Assembly (NCBI GenBank): GCA_021157965.1
Contig: JAGGVO010000041.1
Span: 62,001-126,000, forward strand
Length of the DNA: 64,000 bases
Direction of reading: 5' to 3'
Origin: Candidatus Neomarinimicrobiota bacterium
Lineage (GTDB): Bacteria; Fidelibacterota; Fidelibacteria; Fidelibacterales; Fidelibacteraceae
In this document: piece after piece, positions 58,301 through 64,000 of the stretch
Layout of the letters: every line of letters begins with the position of its first letter
How positions within the stretch are numbered: the stretch's first letter is position 1
Position numbers and translations under genes: made by a program
Notes under the pieces: generated by a model
Databases searched by the model: none
Told to the model about the DNA's origin: nothing
Seen by the model: only the letters and a program-made list of their open reading frames with translations

Positions 58301-58461
58301 ACCGGCGACAAAGCTGGGTTTTTCAACCGGAACTCAGTTATCAGTTTTCACGGAATATTAACGGAGCCGCCTGGTTTATGTACAGTGAAACGAAGAGCAA
58401 AATGCCCACGCGGATTTCCCGGGATTTTGGAATTAAAGTCAATATAAGGATCCGAGGATGA
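52336..58461 (+). CDS. sprA: Type IX secretion translocon protein SprA
   Basis: SprA forms the giant (36-strand) outer-membrane pore of the type IX secretion system. The 2041-aa protein begins with a signal peptide ending VLWA before QAPSPD. Large SprA-type repeats follow: GNISISGKLSQRD, NFTIEGRVGDRVSIKVDQDSQRD near residues 175-225, and a second unit around residue 620-720 (RGIDYEIDYFTGRIVL). Asp/Asn-rich loops like those of SprA (NGIIDDGENVGLNGLTDEEE near 953, DINNNGRLDVSNDY near 1015) and many C-terminal barrel strands complete it. It is shorter than the ~2400-aa Bacteroidetes proteins. It overlaps the M28 gene by ATGA, so the two are coupled. Confidence 0.93.
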   Translation: MIVAQKRLFRVLLSLITASVLWAQAPSPDSNIQFTYEWKPLGIMPLIYSEPKGFDRLIPNPDMPLRYAFPVSISGLRVIREVGSGGRLLKQYESKNDIIIRKPVVASFDSFYEEMKAAKIREIWQKEIASRFDQKQAGKQETSIEIIGADIAGQRVSLRVSGNISISGKLSQRDQSNQVTSYQQTKTTSFIMDQEQNFTIEGRVGDRVSIKVDQDSQRDFNFENTLRIHYTGKEDEIIQKVEAGNISLSLPGTNFVKGQANATGLYGIKALMKFGPLDVTAIASVEEGQNKKVKWGGGSESEPVIIQDYEYIRRKYFFISDLYRQNMYPLDDQARFMIRRRITQFELYKQVQPQEEGAFMATAWVDPRDTTRYQSWAERNFYFKRMEEGKDYILDENLGYFKMLTSVNAGDVLAVAYRDTTEIDGDPNPVITEGDLVVTGEYPKNLKLIKPVNPRPGHPTWDLEFKNVYYLGTRNIEEEGFELKIYYDGGNAPQERHADGTPYIRMFGLDRQDENGVFGQYDDQVDLNANFINLTEGELMIPYIRPFTSEEAACSGDPECFDGKYNPNLPADFSSTALYDTTTNNNAHATEHKFFIEVKYSNRSEVIELKDFMIIEGSEEITANQVKLVRGIDYEIDYFTGRIVLKSDVARNPNAELDISYNSRQVFQLDKKIIAGTRAEYRFGDKRQNFLGGTFMYFNKSSIDDQVRVGEEPYRNLIWDINGEYRKDLDWLTRGLNRLPLINTSGNSYIHLSGEIAQIIPNPNTISNKETGDVNGVANIDDFEGSKRVTSLGVERRGWRMASPPVDDFFRLRYPNTGFLFWYNPYNDVPTNSIWPNREVSANKQNDVTRVLTMVLDPYIENVTGDSLITDESPWVPENSWGGMMKSLYSGAFDQSQSKYIEIWVKGRKGVLRIDLGKISEDLKITPNVTDGKPVQNGKLDTEDKPEAGFVVGNGIIDDGENVGLNGLTDEEEALLGWDPRMDNYKFEPGKEEYRWINGTEGNEDESGHIPDTEDINNNGRLDVSNDYFIYELDLEDPGSPYYVTETRFTDLPGSPKTGWRLYRIPLADTLETVNNPSMTEIEFVRLIFAGVTSQDTVQIASIGLVGNEWQEKGVAAIMDSTQFKKDDDVFSITVVNTDDNPEYYSPNGVQGKLDRIYNIRSKEQSLALKHIDLPPKHMTAARKQLYQSENYILYNRIKMFIHGDDRHPVDEKQVDFYLRLGRTTSETDYYEIVTPVYAGWDERNTINVDFKTLTQLKLLNQATIPDTLSYHISADGQVREFHELDENQNPTGRIYRVVGDPSLARIDQFIIGVINDSPDYYTGDIWINELRVSDPKREKGLAFRGSANLSLGNISTIRVNSTYQEAEFHEVDQKNPFERGTQNLEDSRRFDVVYTFNTHELLPKKWNLRIPLTLSLSEVERVPKYSPGSDILLTDAPDSLIVSSVRKSLQTSFNKNSKSDFFLTRWTVDRTSLSFTMTDNFSKDRFTQEKRAQTYKGRVTYSAQLQKGKGIPYLAWLPLIGKHFNESRLYWKPSLIKYDISTTENISKNTPWSGETVPNHTWIMKRQFTLNYNPTDKIALKYNRTADANYLDYLTQKLDVLKEFAPGEVTNITEGLNATFSPEFTSWLKPSFTYGSTFTQNEPLSRNYANVGNTRSLSGSLNLNLRSIFSEKGKSPTSAKSTARRRPQRTTRSQETQDTGRQEPEEEKKILNLSPKKLFFGFVKKLSPISIRASETRRLSHNGLVLGDSTEQKSPNWAYRYGFSDTPGDSIALDQVGQNYRGLNITRNLNLQSGYQLTKRISTTFDFALSSTVNEAGVNLTETFTRNYFPLGDEGRSGIPLPGWSVRWTGLNTMKFLSKYTTNVTLEHRYSGKEMVQYQNNEEKSSTYTHDYQPLIGLTVALKNGLRSTTRWTRSLDIRNTEADTKRTFTDNASLTFAYNHKGGLSIPLPFMERVNLQNSMDVSATITYSNQKTLQRRGGGEKFAEMDRRQSWVFQPELSYQFSRNINGAAWFMYSETKSKMPTRISRDFGIKVNIRIRG

Positions 58462-59366
58462 GACAATGTGTACAATCCCTGATCGTGTTTTTGCTCACTT
58501 GCCAGCTGCTTCCGGCCGTTACACCCTCTTTTAACGGAAATAAAGCCTTTTCATATCTCACCACCCAAACAGATATGGGACCGCGGAATCCGGGTAGCCC
58601 GGGACATGCCGCATGCATTCAGTGGCTTGTGGAAAAAGGTGAGAAATGGGCGGATACGGTTGTGGTACAAGAGTTTACCGGATTTAACCCCCACGGGCCG
58701 GATGACGTTTCCCTTACAAATGTGATATACCGCTTCCAGCCGGGAAATCCTGAAAGAATCATGCTTTCAGCACATTTTGATACACGGCCGGTGGCCGATT
58801 TAGACCGTATACGCCGGAACGAACCCATTCCAGGCGCCAACGACGGAGCCAGCGGTGTTGCCGTTCTGCTCCATATTGCAGAAATCCTTGCACAATCTCC
58901 CCCGCCTGTTGGTGTGGATATTGCCTTTTGGGACGGGGAGGATATGGGGCGGCCCGATTACCCGGAAGAATTTTGTCAGGGAAGCCGCTTTTATAGCCGG
59001 AATCCCCTGGAACCAATCCCCCAAAAAGGAATTTTGATCGATATGATTGGTGATACAGATCTTCAGATTTTCTATGAGCTGTATTCCCTCCGTTTTGCAC
59101 CCGGACTTGCACAGGTGATATGGGATGCCGCTAAAAAAGCAGGATATGCGGATGTATTCATCCAAAAACCCGGCCCGGGGGTCTATGACGACCATGTTCC
59201 TCTTTCAGAAGGAGGGATTCCAACCGTGGATATCATTGATTTTCAGTACCCTGACGCACGAACGAATTACTGGCATACTCACGAAGATACTGCGGATAAA
59301 TGCGCTCCGGAAAGTCTGCAATGTATTGGGGACGTTCTTTTAATGTGGCTCTATGCACAGGAGTAA
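58458..59366 (+). CDS. Exported M28 metallopeptidase/glutaminyl-cyclase-like protein
   Basis: A 302-aa protein with a signal peptide (MRQCVQSLIVFLLTCQLLPAV). The M28/QC fold shows MGPRNPGSPGH, the zinc ligands in LSAHFDTRP (His) and IPGANDGASG (Asp), FWDGEDMG (Glu), LIDMIGD, and the late His in NYWHTHEDTADKC. This set matches glutaminyl-peptide cyclotransferases of the type II (animal-like) group as well as M28 aminopeptidases. Coupling to sprA and the Gln after several signal cleavage sites here favour glutaminyl cyclase, which would cap exported proteins as pyroglutamate. Confidence 0.85.
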   Translation: MRQCVQSLIVFLLTCQLLPAVTPSFNGNKAFSYLTTQTDMGPRNPGSPGHAACIQWLVEKGEKWADTVVVQEFTGFNPHGPDDVSLTNVIYRFQPGNPERIMLSAHFDTRPVADLDRIRRNEPIPGANDGASGVAVLLHIAEILAQSPPPVGVDIAFWDGEDMGRPDYPEEFCQGSRFYSRNPLEPIPQKGILIDMIGDTDLQIFYELYSLRFAPGLAQVIWDAAKKAGYADVFIQKPGPGVYDDHVPLSEGGIPTVDIIDFQYPDARTNYWHTHEDTADKCAPESLQCIGDVLLMWLYAQE

Positions 59367-59369
59367 AAC

Positions 59370-60209
59370 ATGACGAAAAAAGGTTTTGCAAAAATCAGTC
59401 TGCCGCCCCATACTTGGATCCATGAAGCCCTGGAGCGGGATTTTCTGGAAACCGGCCGTCTGCAGGCCGTGGAAATCAATCCGACGGCTATTGTTATCTG
59501 GGACTCGTGGGAAAGCAGTGATGAGCTTATGAAAAGCCTGACAGACCATTTTCCGGGCGTTCAGGTTGAACGGGAATTTGTCCCCGATCAGGATTGGAAT
59601 CTGACTTGGATTGATGGTTTCAAACCCCGGAAAATTGGACATTTGTGGGTTACGCCCCCCTGGCACATGGATAAAATTCCCCCGGGAGAATCGGTAGTCT
59701 GCATTAATCCGGGTTCTGCTTTCGGTACGGGAACCCATGAATCCACGCGATTAAGTTTAATGATGCTTCAAAGATATATAAAGCAAGGTCAGTCGGTTCT
59801 GGATCTGGGATGCGGATCGGGCATCCTGTCTATTGCAGCATCTCTGTTGGGAGCATCCCCCGTGGTTGCCTGTGATGTGGATCCCCAGATAGAAACGAAT
59901 ATCCGTGAAAATATTGAACTGAACGGCAATCCTCCCATCCGCTGGGATGTATGCGATGTTTTTAAGTTGAATACCTATGCCTGCGATTGGGCTATGATAA
60001 ATATTCAAAAACCCGTTATATTCCCCCTTCTTGAAAAATTTTCCACCCTGTCTGCCAACAGAAAAGCGGATCATCTGATTTTAGCCGGACTGTTGATTGA
60101 AGACGAAAAGGAACTGAAACGTCTTTTATCTGAAGCGGGATACAGGGTGACCGATAAACAAACGGACGGCGAATGGCTTGCCATCTGTGCAACCCGAAAT
60201 GTGCTATGA
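59370..60209 (+). CDS. prmA: Ribosomal protein L11 methyltransferase-like (PrmA)
   Basis: A 279-aa SAM-dependent methyltransferase. The substrate-recognition N-domain is followed by NPGSAFGTGTHESTRLSLMML, the diagnostic PrmA motif, then VLDLGCGSGILSIAASLLGA and a catalytic-region NIQKPVI in place of the usual NI(L/V)A. L11 methylation is the expected role, by family. The ATG has GGAG 8 nt upstream. ATGA overlap with the next gene. Confidence 0.9.
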   Translation: MTKKGFAKISLPPHTWIHEALERDFLETGRLQAVEINPTAIVIWDSWESSDELMKSLTDHFPGVQVEREFVPDQDWNLTWIDGFKPRKIGHLWVTPPWHMDKIPPGESVVCINPGSAFGTGTHESTRLSLMMLQRYIKQGQSVLDLGCGSGILSIAASLLGASPVVACDVDPQIETNIRENIELNGNPPIRWDVCDVFKLNTYACDWAMINIQKPVIFPLLEKFSTLSANRKADHLILAGLLIEDEKELKRLLSEAGYRVTDKQTDGEWLAICATRNVL

Positions 60210-61378
60210 TAATCTCCCGATATGTGAAATATGTGATGCCGCTTCTTCTGTTTTTGGTCATGCGGTGCGGTCCCGAAATTCCTCTTTCCCCCGGCGGGAA
60301 CGAAGACAATGATGGCCCGGTGCTGAGCGCCGCCCTTGTGAATTACCAGGCGTCACCGGGACAATTGCATCTTCATGTCCGGGTTGAATATGGAAATTCT
60401 TCAGAAGATATCAACGTGTATTCCGAAGTGTTCAGGCCGGACAGGGATTCGGTCTGGATTTCTACACGTCTATATGACACGGGTGAAACGGGTGATCAGA
60501 TTGCCGGAGACAGTTACTATGGCATCACCCTGGATTCGACGGTCTCCGATACTTTAAGCGGGGATTTGCTGGCCTTTTTCTGGGCGGTGGCAGAGGATGA
60601 TACCTCCGATACCGTCAGCGCTCTGGCCTCGTTACGGGCAAATGAACCGCCGGTTATCCTGTCCGTTTGGGCTCCGGATACGATAATGCGGCCGGATCCG
60701 GGAGAGGAAGATACGCTGATTGTTGAAGCAGAAGTAATGGATCCGGACGGCTTAAAGGATATTGTGGCCGTGTTCTTTGATGTCCGCGATGATGACGATA
60801 CAACCCGGTGGACTTCCAGTCCCTTTTTCGTGCTGAACGATGCCGGCATCGGAGCGGACCGGGTTTCCGGAGACGGGGTTTTTGCTACGGCTCTCGTTAT
60901 CTCGTGGAATAACCGGCTTACGGACAATATTTTCCGCTATTACGCCCTGGATTATGCCGGCAACACCAGTTCCTATGTGAAAGATACTATCACGGTCTAC
61001 AAAAACTATGTCCCCCAGATTCTGAATTACTTTCTTTCTTCTCCGGCAGAAATAGTAAGGCCTTCAGTCGGCTCAGAGGGGGACAGCCTGCTGTTTTATA
61101 TCCGGGTGGATGATGGAAACGGATTGGAGGACATCACAAGGGTGAGCCTGCAACGCCGTGATCCCGGTGGAAACACGACTGTACAGTCACACCCCCTGGC
61201 CTGTGATGACGGACTTCATGAGGATTTTTCCGCCGGAGACGGATGGTACACTATCAATGCGGGTTTTTCAACGGAAGATGAGTTGGGAACATATTTCTAT
61301 CGGGCCCTGGTGGAAGATAGCTACGGCAATCAGGTGTTAAGTGCTGATTCTATTGAAGTTACATTGGTGAGCGAATGA
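60206..61378 (+). CDS. Envelope protein with Ig-like repeats, possible lipoprotein
   Basis: A 390-aa protein. The N-terminal segment VMPLLLFLVMRCGPEIPLSPGG looks like a signal sequence with Cys, but the lipobox (VMRC) has Arg at -1 and is atypical. The body has repeated Ig/fibronectin-like units with recurrent phrases (GDSYYGITLD, GDGVFATALV, GDGWYTINAG; MDPDGLKDIVAVFFDVRDDDDTTRW, DDGNGLEDITRVSLQRRDPGG). These FCB-type repeat proteins sit near secretion genes; exact role unknown. It is coupled to genes on both sides by ATGA overlaps. Confidence 0.7.
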   Translation: MIISRYVKYVMPLLLFLVMRCGPEIPLSPGGNEDNDGPVLSAALVNYQASPGQLHLHVRVEYGNSSEDINVYSEVFRPDRDSVWISTRLYDTGETGDQIAGDSYYGITLDSTVSDTLSGDLLAFFWAVAEDDTSDTVSALASLRANEPPVILSVWAPDTIMRPDPGEEDTLIVEAEVMDPDGLKDIVAVFFDVRDDDDTTRWTSSPFFVLNDAGIGADRVSGDGVFATALVISWNNRLTDNIFRYYALDYAGNTSSYVKDTITVYKNYVPQILNYFLSSPAEIVRPSVGSEGDSLLFYIRVDDGNGLEDITRVSLQRRDPGGNTTVQSHPLACDDGLHEDFSAGDGWYTINAGFSTEDELGTYFYRALVEDSYGNQVLSADSIEVTLVSE

Positions 61379-62964
61379 GGAGAAAAGCAAGAATATGGCA
61401 GGGAGTGATTCTTTTGCTGCTATGGGTTACCGGGGTCATGGCCGCTCCCTGGACGGTTGCCGGGCATTTTTCACTGAATGATTCCCTGGTTTATGAAGGA
61501 TTGGGTTCAAACGGAATCAGTGGAATCCTTTTTATGGACGATTCCACCTATTTCTTTGCAACGGGCTATGGCCTGTCTGTTACAACCAATGCCGGTGAAA
61601 CATTTTACAGCTATTATAACAATCCTATGGCTGTCCGCTATGGCGGGGTTACATCCATGACGTCACTCGGACAGCACCTTTGGGTGGCAACGGCTTTTGA
61701 CAGTGTCGGTGTGGAAGAAAGCGCTGCGACAGGCAATGGTATCAGTTATAGTCCCGACGGCGGACTCAGCTGGATACAGTATCCCCAAATGACAGATCAT
61801 CCCGATTCCGGGTTTGTTCTCTTGTACGGTGATACGCTGAAAGCCCTGCCCACAACGGTTCCCATTGATAACCTGACTTACGACATGGCCGTTCACGTGA
61901 ATACCGCCGGAGATACACTGCTGTGGGCAACAAGTTTTGCCGGGGGTACACGGGTCAGCCGGGACTTGGGCAAGACCTGGAAGCGGGTGGTTTTGCCTCC
62001 GGACAACATGGATGTCCTGAATGAAGAGAGCCCCCGGAATTTCCAATTGAGTCCCGTAGATCGACCCGATCTGGGCATAACCGGCAATTATAATCACCGC
62101 GCCTTTTCCGTTGTGGCGAGAAAAGATACCGTCGTGATAGGGACCGCCGGCGGCGTGAATCTTTCCACCGACTCCGGTAAAACATGGCGGCGGTATACCG
62201 CACAAAACTCCGATTTAAGCGGCAATTTTATTGTAGCCCTTCATTTGGGAAAAGACGGAACCCTCTATGCTGCGGCCCTGCCGGCCGTGGGTGCCGGAGA
62301 ATTCCAAAGCCTTAGCTATACTGTCAAAGGAACATTCGGCGCCCTTCACTGGGAAAATACCCTCCGTGATAAACGGCTCTATAATGTCTCTACCTGGAAA
62401 AATCAGATTTTTGCCGCCACGGCCACAGGATTGTGGGTGTCAGGCGATGGCTGGAACTGGGTCCCCATACACTATCCCAAAGATTATGCAACAGGTGACC
62501 GGCTTTATTCAGATGAAATATACGCTGCTGCGGTTGATCCTCTGGAACGCTTATGGGTTGGTACAGGTGATGGACTTGCCATGACCGAGGACAACGGCCT
62601 TAACTGGCGAATAATACGAAAGGTTGCGCACATTGGTCCGCCCGGGGATTTTAAAGTTTCTGCCTATCCGAACCCCTTTTCACCCGGCAGAATGAATGTT
62701 TTTGAAGGGGAAGGTCATGTACGGTTTCATGTGTTAATTCCGGAAGAAGGAACCCTGTCACTGGATGTGTTTGATTTTGGGATGACCCGCGTGAAAACTA
62801 TTCTTCGGGAAGCCGACATCTTTCCCGGGGAGAAGGATTTTACATGGAACGGAAAAAACGGCCTGAACAACATGGTGGCAAACGGGACATATTTTGTTCG
62901 TGCGGTTTTTCATGGCCGGGGAACGGAACGGGTGGCATGGACAAAAGTGATTATTCTGGAGTGA
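61375..62964 (+). CDS. Secreted beta-propeller protein with FlgD-type C-terminal sorting domain
   Basis: A 529-aa exported protein (signal GVILLLLWVTGVMAAP). The middle has Asp-box/BNR or YCF48-like propeller blades: GISYSPDGGLSWIQYP, RVSRDLGKTWKRV, NLSTDSGKTWRRY, MTEDNGLNWRII. The C-terminal ~95 residues begin AYPNPFSPGRMNVFEGEG and end MVANGTYFVRAVFHG...VAWTKVIILE. This FlgD-Ig-like fold is a type A-like sorting domain used by type IX secretion in FCB bacteria. It is probably cargo of SprA. The stop overlaps the PorV-like gene start (TGATG). Confidence 0.82.
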   Translation: MRRKARIWQGVILLLLWVTGVMAAPWTVAGHFSLNDSLVYEGLGSNGISGILFMDDSTYFFATGYGLSVTTNAGETFYSYYNNPMAVRYGGVTSMTSLGQHLWVATAFDSVGVEESAATGNGISYSPDGGLSWIQYPQMTDHPDSGFVLLYGDTLKALPTTVPIDNLTYDMAVHVNTAGDTLLWATSFAGGTRVSRDLGKTWKRVVLPPDNMDVLNEESPRNFQLSPVDRPDLGITGNYNHRAFSVVARKDTVVIGTAGGVNLSTDSGKTWRRYTAQNSDLSGNFIVALHLGKDGTLYAAALPAVGAGEFQSLSYTVKGTFGALHWENTLRDKRLYNVSTWKNQIFAATATGLWVSGDGWNWVPIHYPKDYATGDRLYSDEIYAAAVDPLERLWVGTGDGLAMTEDNGLNWRIIRKVAHIGPPGDFKVSAYPNPFSPGRMNVFEGEGHVRFHVLIPEEGTLSLDVFDFGMTRVKTILREADIFPGEKDFTWNGKNGLNNMVANGTYFVRAVFHGRGTERVAWTKVIILE

Positions 62965-63902
62965 TGATGATAAGGAAATCCGTCATATTACATGGGCTTA
63001 TGTGGGTTTGCATTCTGACGTTATCTTTGTCTGCCGCGCCCTTGCAGGAAGCAGGGGGATATGCGGGATCTTATCTCAGAATGCCCTTGTCTGCCCGTGC
63101 GGCAGCCTTGGGGAATGCCGTGGGTGCGTTGAAGGAATCTCCGGAGGCCTTTACGGAAAATCCGGCCCTTTTGGGCCACCTGACCGAACGCAATTTCGGT
63201 TCTTCATTTCAGTTTTTAAGCCTGGACCGTTCACTTCACATGATTGATATAACGATTCCCGTCCCTCCGACGGCCGGCCTGGCCATTGCCTGGGTCCATG
63301 CCGGGGTAGGTAATATTCAGGAACGGAATTTTGCCAATGAGATCACAGGTGAACTGCAAACTTCCCAGGATGCCCTTTTTGTGGGGTTTGCCAACCGGAT
63401 ATGGAAAAGCCTGAGCATCGGAATTAATACCAAAATCTTTATAGATCAACTCCCGGATGTAACGGCAACCGGTTTCGGGTTGGATGTGGGAGCTTTTTAT
63501 GCTCCTTTTGATTTTCTTTCCCTGGGATTTTCCGTAAAGGACATTAACAGTAAAATAAACTGGAATACAAAAGATATTTATGAATTCGGTTCTCAACGGA
63601 CCGATACCTATCCAACGCTGTATCAGGTATCAGGCGCGTTTCAATTTAATAATCATGTGTTTATCACAGCCGCTTACCGTGGAAGTTTTGATATTTTTCC
63701 TACCTTTCATGCAGGGATGGAAGTCCGTGCCGGAAACCACCTGGCTGTCAGGGGCGGCGTGGATAACCGGATGCCTGTCCTGGGCCTGAGCACCCGTTAT
63801 CCGGTATGGAGACATATTGAAACGCAGATAGATTACGCCTTTCTCTTTGGACGATATAATGAAGGAATCAGCCATGCATTTTCATGGATATTTACATTTT
63901 AA
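62964..63902 (+). CDS. PorV/PorQ-like outer-membrane protein (UPF0164 family)
   Basis: A 312-aa outer-membrane barrel: signal peptide ending LSLSAAPLQ, then the PorV-type motif YLRMPLSARAAALGNAVGALKESPEAFTENPALLG, and beta strands ending YNEGISHAFSWIFTF with a terminal Phe. PorV binds the conserved C-terminal domain of cargo at SprA, fitting the adjacent sorting-domain protein. The chosen ATG overlaps the upstream TGA by one base. A longer frame extends into the previous gene and was rejected. Confidence 0.85.
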   Translation: MMIRKSVILHGLMWVCILTLSLSAAPLQEAGGYAGSYLRMPLSARAAALGNAVGALKESPEAFTENPALLGHLTERNFGSSFQFLSLDRSLHMIDITIPVPPTAGLAIAWVHAGVGNIQERNFANEITGELQTSQDALFVGFANRIWKSLSIGINTKIFIDQLPDVTATGFGLDVGAFYAPFDFLSLGFSVKDINSKINWNTKDIYEFGSQRTDTYPTLYQVSGAFQFNNHVFITAAYRGSFDIFPTFHAGMEVRAGNHLAVRGGVDNRMPVLGLSTRYPVWRHIETQIDYAFLFGRYNEGISHAFSWIFTF

Positions 63903-64000
63903 ACGAATCATTGCCCTTTCTGCTTTTTGTTTGGCAACTCTCCTCCATGCCGGATCCGGCCTGACAGTGCTCTCTCTCCCGGAAGATCCGGTGAACGGAT
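63874..64000 (+). CDS. Start of another exported protein, cut by window edge
   Basis: Starts inside the end of the PorV-like gene. Residues MHFHGYLHFKRIIALSA, then CLATLLHAGSGLTVLSLP, form a signal peptide and a short mature part (EDPVNG). AAGGA lies about 9 nt before the ATG. The LTVLSLPEDP start could be a second PorV-like or UPF0164 protein, but only 42 residues are visible. Confidence 0.7.
   Translation, partial: MHFHGYLHFKRIIALSAFCLATLLHAGSGLTVLSLPEDPVNG

Overview
This 64 kb window is chromosomal, has roughly 50% GC, and is almost fully coding. It looks like a replication-origin region of an anaerobic, Gram-negative bacterium of the FCB (Fibrobacteres-Chlorobi-Bacteroidetes) assemblage. 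The evidence is a type IX secretion translocon protein (SprA, 2041 aa), a PorV-like protein, a FlgD-type C-terminal sorting domain, three SurA-like parvulins, and signal peptides with Gln just after the predicted cleavage site. Gene order and content (DUF1385, DUF2225, DciA-like, glyQS, Mfd) fit an uncultured lineage such as Marinimicrobia or a relative better than a classical Bacteroidetes, but the phylum is an inference. I see no tRNA, rRNA, insertion sequence, prophage or CRISPR array.

Layout. 1-9.9 kb (minus strand): a translationally coupled envelope-glycan/lipid operon (NUDIX hydrolase, glycogen branching enzyme, GT28-like glycosyltransferase, outer-membrane barrel, GT2 glycosyltransferase, radical SAM/SPASM enzyme, flippase-like membrane protein, lipase-like hydrolase, a tiny ORF, glycerate dehydrogenase). 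10-18 kb (minus): a DapF homologue without its two catalytic cysteines, glyQS, topA, prmC, prfA, DUF1385 and rpmE. 18.1-18.65 kb: a degraded stretch on the plus strand with remnants of a rubrerythrin-like gene and a 2-Cys peroxiredoxin. 18.65-25.6 kb (minus): a divergent penicillin-acylase relative, DUF3108-like, CPBP protease, eIF2B-like, DUF2225, NUDIX, ssb, a truncated purine nucleoside phosphorylase-like gene and yggS. 25.6-32.6 kb (minus): gyrA, gyrB, dciA-like, recF, dnaN. 32.8-36.6 kb: three periplasmic parvulin/SurA-like genes. 36.6-45.4 kb (minus): mfd, mnmG, mnmE, yidC, yidD, rnpA, rpmH.

The origin is best placed at 45.4-45.77 kb between rpmH and dnaA. Every intact gene left of it is on the minus strand and most genes right of it are on the plus strand, so transcription runs away from the point. 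There are four DnaA boxes there, one on the dnaA start codon. A second DnaA-box group sits upstream of dnaN, which has been separated from dnaA by about 13 kb. Two near-perfect parS sites flank mnmG, although no parAB operon is in the window.

Right of dnaA: a decayed PrxQ/Bcp gene, a second ssb with a consensus promoter, a minus-strand pair encoding a ParB-domain protein and a spore-photoproduct-lyase-like radical SAM protein, a MATE transporter and rdgB. The window ends in a secretion locus: sprA, an M28/glutaminyl-cyclase-like peptidase, prmA, a lipoprotein-like protein, a propeller protein with a sorting domain, a PorV-like protein, and the start of another exported protein.

The most interesting points are the split origin/DnaA-box architecture and parS pair, the serine-substituted DapF, the ParB/SPL-like pair, the glycan operon, the decay of at least two peroxiredoxin genes, and the coupling of SprA with a putative glutaminyl cyclase.
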